From assembly GCA_950295325.1 (NCBI GenBank), contig OX485808.1:27674527-27738526 (forward strand): a stretch of DNA of 64,000 nt, written 5' to 3'. This DNA is from Polytrichum commune. Taxonomy: Eukaryota > Streptophyta > Polytrichopsida > Polytrichales > Polytrichaceae. Made by a program: the position numbers and the translations under genes. Under the pieces are notes generated by a model. That model had not been told where the DNA came from. It worked only from the letters and a program-made list of their open reading frames with translations, and made no database searches. Of this stretch, positions 11,713-23,500 are shown one piece after another. Each line of letters opens with the position of its first letter. The stretch's first letter is position 1.

Positions 11713-13615
11713 GTAAGTGTGTGGGTGTTATTCGGTTCGTTTTTCATGTTCTTCAACACCTAAAATGGTGTTGGGTTTAGGGCTTGTTGAGGCTACGGTG
11801 AAGAAGTGCACTGGTCGGTCAAGTGTTTGAGTACAAGACAAGGTTATTTGAGGCAACAGTTCGTTTGGTGGGACAAGGTGGGAAAGCAATTCAAATTTCT
11901 GCCACAAGTTGGACTTCTCCGGAGGCCAAGTTTGTTGTCCGAGGATTTGAGGTTGTCCAAAAAACTTGACCTCTGGAGAACTTTCCTAGTGAAAAAGTGT
12001 TGTCATATCATTTTTTCATCCATGATTGAAGTTTTCCACTAGAGAAGTCTTGGCTGTTGTGTGAACCATGATGGTGGAGAAACCTATTTCATAGCCAATC
12101 ACATTGCTCCATGCCCCTAAGATTCTTGACCAATGCACTTCTTCACTAAGTTCTAAACCAACCCTTACATAACAAATCTTTTATTGCATTAGCGACTCTA
12201 TGATGAAGCATTAGTAAAAAAATTGGGCCTTCCATGTTATAGTTATGGTTATTAGAATTGCGTGTTTGTTGATTCCTAAACTGCGAACAAAAGTCCTCCC
12301 ACTATTGAGTGCAAACTGGTAAATCAAATCTAAAGACGTTGTTCAATCTTTTTTTTAAACATGTGTCTTTATGATGTTTTGTTCTTCGATCCTCACCGAA
12401 CTGCAAACCAACCAAATATCATGTGTCCAATTAAGAAACACATTAATGCCATATTAAGCACATATTTTGTATATATGTATATATTTATTATTATATTATT
12501 AGATTCATAAAGTCTTAGATGTTTCTTATTAGCAATTGGAAAGGGATTCCAACACACCAACATTTGTTGAACATAGTGTATATACTTGTATTTATAAGGT
12601 CTTAATGTTTCTCATTAGCAACGGGAAGGGGATTCCAAGACACCAACGCGTGCTTCATTGAAGTCCCATATGCAAGCAAAGTTTTAATTAGCAGATGACC
12701 CAAAACCAACACAGAAGCATGGTGTCAAGGTGGTGGACATTCTCATTATCAATATTAGGTAGGTAGCAACCTTAATATTACATATACATTGTGGAAGTGT
12801 TGCATGCATGAATTGTTCTCAATGCCATTGCTACTCTCCTCCCCCCCCCCCCCCACACACACATGGGATGAGTTTATTTGTATTGGCAAATGATGAGAAT
12901 CATAACATTACTCATATGGCATAGGCATGGGTTCGTGGGTCCATGAATATTTACCAATTCCCACTCGGATCATTCTTAAGTGATGTTGTCCGAAGCCGTA
13001 TTCAATGACGATTGTCGATTATGCACACAAAAATCCCTCCAAATTCGGTATTCTTGTGTAAATGAGAAAAAAGAAGTAAAATCTACAAGCACATGAGTCT
13101 TGTGTAGTCTCTGTGGGTGGACTCTTCATATAACGTGCAAACTAACATGAGTGTAAGAAGGGGTATTATTTGAGGCATTAGTGTAGATTATATAGTTAAG
13201 GGAGGGTTTAAAAAAGAAAAAAGAAAAAGTGTGTACATTTCAAAATGCTATGAGGAAATTTAAAGTATAGGTAGATGTGCAAAACGGAGCCCTAAGGTTG
13301 AGAGATTTTTTTTGAGCAATAGATGTGTTTGTTTCATCCGATTCACATTTTCATTCTGAAATGTTGTCATGTGGTGATAGTCCTCAATGGCTACCATGTC
13401 CAATCTTGTTAGGGTTTGCATTTGGGTTTTAGGTTTTTACAAACATGATGCTCTTGGAGTGCTTGTGGGCTCCCCTGAGTCATGTTCTCTGGATGGTGAC
13501 TAAGTTATTGTGTTATTGTCTTTGTTTATTTTATGTAATCATTGAGTTTACATGCTATGAATGCAAAAACCTCATTCAAAATATGCGAATGGTATCATAA
13601 AAAGACAATGTTAGT
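11713..13615. other. Intergenic, no gene seen
   Basis: No gene is supported. A run of about 15-16 C followed by ACACACAC lies near 12,839-12,862. The segments around 12,530 and 12,600 ('tttcttattagcaattggaa' and 'tttctcattagcaacgggaa') look like a diverged short duplication. Confidence 0.45.
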
Positions 13616-13631
13616 CCAACACCGGTCATAA

Positions 13632-14518
13632 GAAGAAAGAAGAAAAATTACGCCTGTACATTGTACCGGCATGAATGTGAGCCCGTTATCCAAATGCTTA
13701 ACACGGCGGACCGTGTTGTAGCATGAGGAGTTATGCCTCTTTTGGGAGGTGGGCTCTATTAGTTAAAAGGTTCGGTCCCATTTTAGGGAGGTGCGACAGT
13801 AGTTTGTTTATTGTCAAGTTTCCTTTGTTGAGTACAAGATAGGTAAGGTATTTAATGGCATTTTGATGTATGTTTTTCATGAGAATTTTGATGTTAGTCT
13901 TTGGGATTTTGAGGTCGATTAGTTTTTCAATGGATTGTTCGTGTATAGCTCCTCTTACTCTTGCTGTAATAATGATAAGGGGGTTTGTTTTCCAGCCATT
14001 GTTTCATATAGTATTAATTAGTGGGTCGCATTTTGCGTGTTTTTGTGTGAGGGCTTGTTTGGGGAATCTGTCGTGGCAGTATGTGAATTCAATGAATTGT
14101 ATTGTGTGTGTGTGTGAAGGTAGTAAGGGAGTTGGAGTGTGGTTTGGGGCGCCTAGTATGCAGAGGATATCTGGTCTTAATTTGGCTTGGCATTGGCAAC
14201 TTGTTTGTGGGCATGTACATTCTATTAGCCATTCTAGGACAATTTGTTCTTGGTTCATGTTATTGAGGTTGCATGCGTTTGTTAGAGTGTAGTATCAGGT
14301 GTGTTTGTTGGCTTGTAGTGTCTGAGTGATGAGGTGTACCGCCTTATTGTGGCGAGCTATTCTTAGGCCTTTCATATAAGGGTGTTCGCACATTGATAAT
14401 AAATGAGGCCATGTATCTCAATCATTTTTGTGGCATAGTGTGCAGTTGGGGTTTTGGAATTTGAGAGGCCAAAAGATGTTTTTCCTCTGGTTGCCCATGT
14501 TTTGGTCCATGTATATGC
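13632..14518 (-). mobile_element. 5'-truncated LINE copy with 16-bp TSD
   Basis: The segment is bounded by a perfect direct repeat, CCAACACCGGTCATAA, at 13,616-13,631 and 14,519-14,534. The coding strand is minus. It opens inside a zinc-knuckle-like CTLC...H...C segment, continues through a CTC(x4)CxC...PDILC block, then IEFTYCHDRF, then GW...NPLIIITA, and ends at a TAA near 13,745. The order matches the 3' part of the large retroelement at 45.9-48.0 kb. All three stops inside the coding part (14,418, 14,295 and near 14,006) are TGA. The 3' end has a hairpin followed by a TTC-rich tail instead of poly(A). Confidence 0.85.
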
Positions 14519-14835
14519 CCAACACCGGTCATAACGTTGGAATGAATATAAGTTGCAACGATGAATTTGAATCTACGGTGGAAGTTGTGCAGACTCCGGA
14601 GCCTCGCAATGAGAGTGTCAGTGGCAGCAATTCATGATGGACTTCCAATAACACTTCCATTGTATCTTTTGTGTGTAACATTAAATGAGGTTGCTACCTA
14701 CTAACTACTTACATCTCATAACTTTTGTTGATAACAACGAAAGTATCAGCCTTTTTGAGGTTGCGGTGAAGACCGTGCACCCAAGTTTTGATTGGTAACC
14801 GCATAGTGTCTCGACATATATAGTGACCGGGGAGA

Positions 14836-15125
14836 TTTTTGGGCATAATCGGTCAAGATCCTAATGTTTCCAAGTCCAACCGGTTACATGTTGACATCCT
14901 CCAGTTTTCTTTTATTAAATAGGGGTATATTCCATAGATTCCTCTAAAATGATCAGTAATTTTCATGCAGTTTTGAAATTCAACTTGTTATTTTTGAAAT
15001 TCAAGTGGTTCATCTGTAACTAACTGCCTGTTCTCCCTGATCATTGGTCTCGACATAGTGACCGGGGAGATTTTTTGGGCATAATCGGTCAAGATCCTAA
15101 TGTTTCCAAGTCCAATTGGTTCATG
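14836..15125 (+). repeat. Family E repeat, copy 3 plus partial duplicate
   Basis: A full family E copy is followed by a second partial copy. The 'agtgaccggggagattttt...ataatcggtcaagatcctaa' segment appears at about 14,820 and again at about 15,058. The second copy is cut by the TIR element starting at 15,132. Confidence 0.6.
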
Positions 15126-15131
15126 ACATTA

Positions 15132-15621
15132 CAGTAATCTCTTGTTTAAGTATGCATCCTGGTTAAGTGCGCAATTTTTTTGACAAAAATCAGGGTTCAT
15201 ACTTTATTGTTTGAGCATGTCATCTAGAGTCATTTGCCGCGAATGCAAGCATTTGTTTTTTGCGTGACATTCAATGTCAATTTGTTAACATTTCTCTGAA
15301 ACGTCTCGAATGATCGTCACAGTTCATCAAACATTTGTCCAACTTCCGTTTGAACATCGGAGCAAAGCAATTGGTCGTCAATGTCTAGGACAATGTTGTG
15401 TGGAGCTTCAAAGCCTTTGAAGTTGGTAGCACTTTCAAATTCAGCAAATGTCTCAATAGGTTGGATTACGGTCAAGCGGGTCGCCTCAGGTTTATATGTT
15501 TCCCATTGCGATTCATCAAATCAAAGGGTATAGAAAGCGATATGAGTGAAGTACGCACCTACCAACTAAGTGCGCACCAACAACGCCAGTTCAAAGTGTG
15601 TACTTAAGCACGAGATTACTG
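15132..15621. mobile_element. Pogo/Tigger-like MITE, 490 bp
   Basis: The ends are CAGTAATCTCTTGTTTAAGT (left) and, inverted, CAGTAATCTCGTGCTTAAGT (right), flanked by TA on both sides. CAGT ends, a TA target and the 'tggttaagtgcgcaattttt' interior fit the Tc1/mariner pogo/Tigger group. The interior has no intact transposase. It inserted into a family E repeat. Confidence 0.75.
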
Positions 15622-15720
15622 TATTCAACCTTCCTTAGGATGTGCGGTGGGCCTAGGCATTAGCCATGTTGTGCGAGCACATTCATGACCTAAATCTTGC
15701 TACCTACATAATCAACCTGA

Positions 15721-16197
15721 GGGCCGCTTCACACTATTGCCGTCCAAGTCGAGAGGCCGTGAGATTGAACGGCCAAACTTTGTTGAGAGTCCAAAGATAT
15801 GGGCTGAAAATAGCCAATAAAATATAGGAATTGGAGCCTTCGGCCACGCACAATGTGAAGCCTCCAAAGGCCAAGCCCAAAGTCCAAACTTTTGCCCATG
15901 AACTCCCACGGCCTCCAAAGGCCAAGCTCAAAGTTCATAGTTCAAGAAGGAGCATCCCACTTTATTTTCTGCCCAAAACAACCCCTCCAATCTAACAACC
16001 ATGATTTTATCAGTTTTTTTTTTTTTTTTTTTTTTTTTGGATGAAAAAAAATCAACAACCTCTCAACCATAGTTTGGATTTCCATTCCTATCTGACCCAA
16101 ACTTCCTTCAAGAGTCCGTCCCATTGGCCAAAAAGTATTGTCATGCAGGCATTTTGAAGAGGGACGGCCTTTGGACTTTGGCCTCTAGTGTGAAGGG
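15721..16197. mobile_element. PIF/Harbinger-like MITE, second copy
   Basis: The left end GGGCCGCTTCACACTA is matched inverted by CCCTTCACACTAGAGGCC at the right, and AGGCCGT blocks occur near both ends. It is related to the 1,058-1,544 element. It contains a run of about 25 T near 16,014-16,038 and short repeated 'ggcctccaaaggccaagc' segments near 15,855 and 15,911. Confidence 0.5.
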
Positions 16198-16315
16198 TCG
16201 AGAGGTTGAATCCTTGGTTTCTTGCAATGTGATTGGTGGAAATCGACGGCCTCTCAACCTTCAACCATAGTTTCGGCAGCTCTAAAACGGGCTCAAGGAC
16301 TTGAATAATGTTATG

Positions 16316-16470
16316 ACATGTTGTGATCTTTCAAATTTCCTTTATTAATTTGAGGTATGTTCCATAGATTCCTCTACAACAATCAATTGTTATTTTTTGG
16401 AACTTCAACCGCTTATTTCTCAAACTCCACAAGTCATGTCCAACTAGCGGTCGGTTCTCCTCGTTCATTG
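16316..16470 (+). repeat. Dispersed repeat family E, copy 4
   Basis: Partial copy from 'tgacatgttgtgatctttca' to 'gcggtcggttctcc', with the CCGGTT motifs mutated to 'aaccgctt' and 'ccacaagtca'. Non-coding. Confidence 0.5.
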
Positions 16471-16829
16471 TATTGATGGCTGGAAAAGTAGTAAAGTGAA
16501 GAGAATTAAGGAGACGGTGCCATGTAGACTCATGGGAGACAATTGGGCTCGGTATAATGTCACTCTCTTATTGGACTCATGCGGAAAGACGCTCTTTAAT
16601 CATTGATGCCGAACTTAGTATTAGTAGTACAAGTCACAACATGGTATCTAAAAGAGTTTTTGGGGTTGGAGCAACTTTATTGTCTTTGAGCTCGAGCCGG
16701 AGTTCCAACATTGGTAGTTTAGGTATATAAGTTTGTTTTGTAATGAATTTGTCCACGAGTGGATGTTATTTTAATAAGTGGATGGAATTGTTATTTTGTA
16801 GTTAGTAATGTTGGGGTTGGGAAGCACAC

Positions 16830-17180
16830 TCAATTGTCCTATTCCTATGGGGCATAATAATTTTCAAGAGCCTAAACTAATTCTTATAATGAGTATCAAT
16901 GTGAGCCACAATAATTTTCAACCCGTGTTAAACTTTAGTAGAAAATTAGCATGGTCCATATCAAATTTTTTAAGAAATTTAACATGGGCAATTATTTTAA
17001 TTTTTGCTAAAAAAAACTCCTATGCATAATATTTAACATTTTGGTTGGAAGTCTTCATGAAGACTTAGGGGAAGACCCAAGGTTTTGGACCCACCTTAAT
17101 TCCACCTTGACTAGAAACCATGTGGCCCACACTAATTATTACCATGCTAATTTTCCACCCACACTAATAAGACTATTTAG
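16830..17180 (+). repeat. Dispersed repeat family C, copy 3
   Basis: Matches 8,130-8,470 in the same orientation, including 'ataatgagtatcaatgtgag', 'tttagtagaaaattagc' and the closing 'ccacccacactaataaga'. Non-coding. Confidence 0.6.
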
Positions 17181-19290
17181 AAGGGAACAAAATTAAGGAG
17201 GCCATGTCATGTGCTTGTGGTTCAAGGAAGTTGGGAGAGAAATTCTTTGTTTATGTATTCACACAAAGTTGAAGCCTATTTATTTGGCTCGAAGCTCAAA
17301 ATTTCATTGCAATCTCATAGGCATGTACCTCTGTCCTTGAATGACTACACCAACACGAATAGTTGAGGTTATGATTTCATAATTTCCAAGTTCCATCTAC
17401 ATCGTACAAGTCCAGGGACACACCCTAATTTGACAACTGGGTCATGAGTTTATTCAAGGTGATGTAGAAATTTACTAGTTTCAACTACAAAATTTGAAAT
17501 AGCTAAGAAATACAAGTTTACTTTCAAAAACATATCTTTGAAAATACCTCTCAACTATATTTTGGCTTCTTGGGACATTTTGGATGCATCATTTGATGAA
17601 TCTACAATGATATGTAACTAAGTTGCCTTAGCAAATACATTGACTCTTTGTCCATTCAAATTTTCTTGGTTCAAAACCAATTTAAAAAAAAATTATAGCA
17701 ACCACAATTCTTTTTTAAAGGCCTTGTGTTGTGTTCTTATAATAACACAAATCAAAATTAGTGTGGAATGTCAATAAATTTCCATGGGGTAACCCATTTG
17801 CACATATCATTGTAATTGAGGCACTTCCAGAACACCATATTTAGGAAAGCTATATTTAATAAGGGCCCAACCTCGGAAACCCTCCACCACAATTACCTAA
17901 CACAATATGAAACTAGTACAAACTTGTCAAACCTATGCCCGGGTTGGTTGCTTGGGAATGGGAAGTATTCTTATCTTTATAGTCCCAATGCACATGAGAG
18001 CACTAGCTAGACTAAAGAATGCACGGAAACATATACAATGAAGACTTGTGTAGGCAATAATTACCATGAGCCCATGCTAAATGCATGGCTATATATAGGT
18101 ACAAGGGTGGGCTTCGTATTAAGGCTTACGTTCAAGAAACTTGGGGTCCAAAACATCTCATACCAAATTTTACTTACAAACCCAAGCTTGCAAATTTGTT
18201 TAGCAAATTAGGAGCACTTTCTTGAGTGAACACCACCAAGATTTGGCAAGAGAATGAGGCCACATTATCATCCTTCTTTCATACAATAAAGTCTTTGGAT
18301 CCAAAATTTCTCTTGAACAATAGAATTGTTTGATTTTTGGAGTTTCTTAGGTCTTGGACATTAGTGTAAACCGACCCTAAAAGACCCTTCAAACATGCAC
18401 TATGATAGATTATGGACATTTTGGTGCAAAAATCTCAATGGTCCTCTCATCTATATGATAGAAGTCCAAATATAAGGTGTGCCCCCCTATTGCAGGCACT
18501 TGATTGTATGTAGGAATGTTGGATTGGTTGGGAATTGCCTCATATAAGCAACGATTGTGAATAACAACAATTGTCATTTCAAGTTTCAAAATTGAAAAAG
18601 AGATGCAAAAGTTATAAGAGTTCAATGAAGATTCTCATTCTCCTTAAGTGATGAAATAAATCACTCTAATGGTGTTTATATTTTGAACATAGTCCAATCA
18701 TATCGTAACACATGTCTTTTTGGTGTCTGTTCTCAAAACAGTCTTTGCCATGTACCACTTAATATAGGCACCTAATTAAGAAGAATTACTGCATAAGGGC
18801 CACATACGTTATGTCTGCTTTCACCTTTACTATAAGATCACCAGTTTAAGATGGAGTCATCATCTTTTGATTGACATCTTGCTCAATTCATAAACCTTTC
18901 AACTTTGTTACAGCTGATCATCAGATCCACACGCCTTATACTTTGTAACAAAGTTTTTAAAAAAATTTAAAAAATACTCCTCGCTATGGATTAGTATTAG
19001 TTTAAATATATACACAGCTCCTTGGGTGGAGAGAGAGAGAGAGTGTGTGTCAATGGACTTGTCAATTCTCTAAAAGATTGATCATGTATGCTCAATCATG
19101 CAACCTGAGCTACTGATGAGTAGCCACAAGTTAGTGGTCCTGGGCCTAACACCATCAGGGGAAAAAAAACTAGGTCACTGTACATGTGGACGCATCGATT
19201 CGTGACTTTGCATAAAAGCCCATGAAATGATTGTGCAAATATTAGTATTTCTTCTATCAGTCAACATATTTTTTGACTGCCTTTCCAGAA
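17181..19290. other. Intergenic, no gene seen
   Basis: No gene is supported. It contains a (GA)n/(GT)n microsatellite near 19,029-19,049 and a short stretch near 18,700 ('acatgtctttttggtgt') shared with the dispersed repeat near 28,390. It is the 3' flank of WEE1, whose alternative last exon ends at 19,291. Confidence 0.45.
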
Positions 19291-19413
19291 TCACAAGATA
19301 TGATTCTGTGCTGAAGAAAAGTGCCCACCTGAGGTTTTATGCAACTCGAAGAGAAGGGATTTGAGCAGATCATGAGCTGTTGGCCTCAACCTCGCATTTT
19401 GATGCATTTGGGC
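19291..19413 (-). CDS. WEE1: Alternative terminal exon of WEE1
   Basis: This is a second copy of the last WEE1 exon. It has its own TTTTTGCAG acceptor, enters in phase 0 like the 19,997-19,899 exon, and encodes AQMHQNARLRPTAHDLL followed by a different tail ending at TGA (19,291). Use of this exon would give 495 codons instead of 487. Both copies keep the kinase subdomain XI arginine (RLRPTAHDLL), so both could be functional 3' ends chosen by splicing or polyadenylation. Alternatively, one is a silent duplicate. Confidence 0.7.
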   Translation of the reverse strand, partial: AQMHQNARLRPTAHDLLKSLLFELHKTSGGHFSSAQNHIL

Positions 19414-20566
19414 CTGCAAAAACATTATATTGTACTCAATGTTATGGATAACTTACATTATGTCAGAATTATCCTTAAAAGTCTCTCAAAATCTCATGGT
19501 TTGGTAGGGAGTTTTGGTCCACTTTTGACATTTTATAATGTTGGTGGTGTCAACCCCCAATTTCGGTGAAATGAACAGGAGGCCAAAAGACAGCTATACA
19601 AATTGAAGGCACCTAAAAGGGTGCTCTCCAAAGTTTGATGAGTTCAATTTGTCAGTTTAGTTTTGCAACACAGTTGAGCAGGAATGCAGGTATTCCTCCT
19701 TCACTGTAACTTACATGACCCTTTCTTAACCATTCAGGAGGATAACCTGAAAAGCCGGAGAAGGAAACTAATATTTATATGACATGTTCAACTTCAATGC
19801 TGGCCTGGACTAGAAAGATTGATTGACAGTTAAAAATGTAAGAACCAAAATGTCAAGATCACCTATATGGGTAGGAATAGGAAACCTGAGGAAGGTTTTT
19901 AAAGAAGGGGGAAGAAGTTACCATCACGTTGGAATATGGAATGCTTGAGCAAATCATGAGCTGTTGGCCTTAGCCTTGCATTTTGGTTCATTAGGGCCTG
20001 CAAAAACATAGAATTGCACCAAAGTTTAGAAATATATCTCAAAATGTACTTGACACCCTTCTTGATCCATTCAGGAGGATACTCTGAAGCAGCCCAGAAA
20101 AGAAAACTGATATGTAGATAAAGGATTCAACTTCGAAGATAATTCCTGGTCTGAGATTTCCTTTATAATACACATTGACACTGAATGGTTCTAGAAAGAT
20201 ACCTAGAGGTAGAGGGTTTAATATAGATCACTTTAAGAATATTGAATGCAACATCAAAGATAATCGGTGGCCTCAAACTTCCTGATTATACACATTGATA
20301 CTGAATGATCTTAAAAAGATTCCTTGAGATAGAAATTAATCACGTCAAGAATATTGAACTCAACATCACAATGTGCCAGTACTTGAACCTACTCGACTCA
20401 TTCGGGAGGATAATCTGAGAAAGCCCAGAAATGAAAACTAACATGCCGGTAGAAAAATTCAACTTCAAAAAAAACGGCTGGCCTGGATCTTGCTGATTAT
20501 ATACATTGATATTGAATAAATCTAGAAATATTTTTCCAGGTAGAGGGTTTAGAGTTTTTAAAACAC
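19414..20566. repeat. Segmental repeats in last WEE1 introns
   Basis: Three copies of a segment near 19,735-19,860, 20,065-20,210 and 20,395-20,540 share 'cattcaggaggata' and 'gaaaactaatatg'-like blocks. Further ~120-bp repeats around 20,150-20,350 share 'acattgatactgaatg'. On the minus strand each segment copy can read [SD]xYPPE. The unit appears to have been duplicated together with the terminal exon, producing the two last exons. Confidence 0.65.
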
Positions 20567-23500
20567 CTTTAAAATGTTTTGGAATGACAAGGAGCAGCTC
20601 GGCAGGAGAGTCAATTTTCCCTGCCGCAAAGCCTGAAAATTTGGCCCAGAAGAAGGGAGGGGTGACCTTCTGGCCATCTCATAAATTGTTGCACCAAGGG
20701 CAAACATGTCAACCTTGGGCAATTGAGTATAGTCATCATTAAGAATTTCTAGTGGCATGTAACGAGCATCTCCTTCCTCAATACTTAAACTTCCATCAGC
20801 TCTTGTGGCTCGCCCAAAATCCCCAAGTTTATAAACTCCCTTGAGTACGTAAATGTTGTCGGGCTTCAAGTCCAAGTGTACTACGCCTTTCGAATGAATA
20901 AAATCCAGCGCAGTAGCCATCTGAAACACACATCAAAAACGAAATTAACTATTCCCATATTGATTTTAGCAGTAAGTTACACGAATCTCATTGTTTTGAT
21001 GAGAAACTTGATATGATTGGCTGAAAGTATGTGTAAGGATTTCCTCTTTATATTCTAGCTTCACATTTCCAAGGATCAAGGTTCTTCACTACATGTGTGA
21101 ATGCCAAGCACAATCAAGTGGCAAGCTCTCATTAGCCAACACCTCATTGTTACCTATCTTTAGACAAAGCATTATCTGATCTACCAAAATGAATCTCGCC
21201 CAAAGTATATAGGTAATTTTCAGGATGCTCATCTAGGGAGATGGAAAGCTTTAAACATTTTATGTTCACATGATGAAAGTGTACAAATGTCTTGTGAGAT
21301 GTGAACACTTCATGAAGCATAGAGGATAATCATTGATGAGTTTTGGTGATCAAGCTTTTGGAAGTTACAGATGATTTCAAGAGCTACCCTGAGAAACAAA
21401 TTGCTAAGAATAGCATGTTTTTGAGCAAGATCTATACATATGAAGTAAGAGTCCCATTTGGGGATGTTTAGGCCATTGTTGAGGGTTAGAATTTGAGGAA
21501 TAAATATGTGACAAGGCTTTACCTGACGCATGATCTCGAGTAATGAGCACTCCAGAGAGATAGTGGAGTCTGCATCTCGCAATTGGGTGAGTGTGCCATC
21601 ACATAGTTCTGTTTGGATGTAACAATAGTCACTCTCAAACCAAGCAGTGTGGTACCTCACCACGTTGTCATGAGCTCCTGCACTTACCCACCAGAGTTCA
21701 AAAGTGTTGCACTTGTGGGTAGATAGATATTATAAAAACACCAATGATTTAAGGAAGCAGGCGTACATGAAGAGTCTCTTTGCTTGCAGGCTATTGCCAC
21801 CTTTTGATGGAGGGCACTTGTGGGGGATAAGATGCATAAGTAAGCATGACAAAGATTGTTTTCTTGAAGTTTCAAATGCTAAATCTTCGACACAATAGAG
21901 TTGTCCATAAAGTCTTGGGGTGGGTTGGCTAAAAGGTGAGTTGGAGAGCATATCAGTGTAGTCATCCAAATTTTCTTAATGCTCAAATTAACAAGCTAAG
22001 AGTGGAGTCGGACCATAAAAAGTCGGCTTTCTAGCTTAGTCGTACTAGGATGGATGGGCCAAGCTAAGCTTGCATAGGCTTATCCATTAGGCTCTGACAC
22101 ACAATGACGTAACAAGCTCTTCGTAGAAAGTCTCTCTAAGAGGGACCAAACTCCAACATTCAAATTTCGTCCTCTTTGAGGGATTTTAAGGATAATTCTA
22201 GTGACCCAATTCCAAATGAAAACTGCTCTGACACAGGAAACAGGTTAGGACTATCATTTATCTCACCCACAGCAGCCAGAGCCTGCACCTCTGCCAGCGC
22301 TTGTTTCCTGCACATTGTATTCCATAGCTCTGAATTAGATGTTTTGTCAGAATTTAAGAACTAAGGGTCCCAAACAGATCTCTTTAAAGTAGAGCTCAGC
22401 AAACAAAAATCCTTGCAACAACAGCAACAAATTTACAGACATGTCTAGAATGAAATATGTAGGCAGAGTTTGAGCATTTTCAACCTTTCACCCGGCATTC
22501 GGAGCGGATGATGGGATCGTTTGACAGCATATAGACATCCATCAATTCGATTCAAGACTTTAAATACGCGACTGAAATTGCCATGTCCAATTTCCTGTCA
22601 TTTACAGGGTCAGAAATTAAAGTCCACGACAGGTGGCAAATAGTCTTTACATACTCAGAAACTGGATGATATTTAACTTTGAGTATTGAGACAAAACGTT
22701 ATTGACAGAGACAAAACAATGACAACAATTTTTCATGTGTGAAAAAAATAGGGATAACCATTTACCATCATGAAAACCAAGGTGTTTGTAATGATTGCTA
22801 CCTGAATTTCATGAAAGTCCTCCCTATATCGAGGGAAATTGTTTTGACCAAAAAGAGGCATGGGCACTCGATCTGGGCAGGAAAAAAACAGAGTTATGAA
22901 TTGCAGTGAATCCCTAATATTCCTTTCCACATAAGCTGCAGATGTTGATGAACGCTATATTGGAGACTATGCTACAAGCAACTCCTGGGATCACTGTAAC
23001 ATGATTCTCATTAAGCATCAGCTTTCAAAGGTTTTGGGCCAATACTGCATGCTAATCATCTCCCATGTTAAATCCATATACTTTATATACCTTCACTGCC
23101 CACATATTATTAAGAACGAGATGACCCTCTAAAGTCCTTCATAACTCCATTATTGAGGGTGGGAAGGGGTTAACAGGGTTGTCCCTCTGTCTCTCTCAAC
23201 AATAGGAGGGCAGAAAGGATTTGAAAAACATATGGACTTTATGGGAGGAATGAGCAGAGCGTATTAGCCTTGTCCCCCAGAAAACTAGAAAGCCAATTAC
23301 TATTGAGAAAATGCTTTTTCAGTGACCAAAGGAGTTGCTCTTAGTTACTCTACAGACCACTCAAAAGTGAACATAAACGTAAGATTGATTGGGCTAGTTG
23401 AGATTGACTCTTTTTTTATAAAAAATTAACACAAAAGGAGTGTTTTGTTGAGATGATTCCAAGATTGTTCATTAGAACATAGATTAACCAACATATAAGT

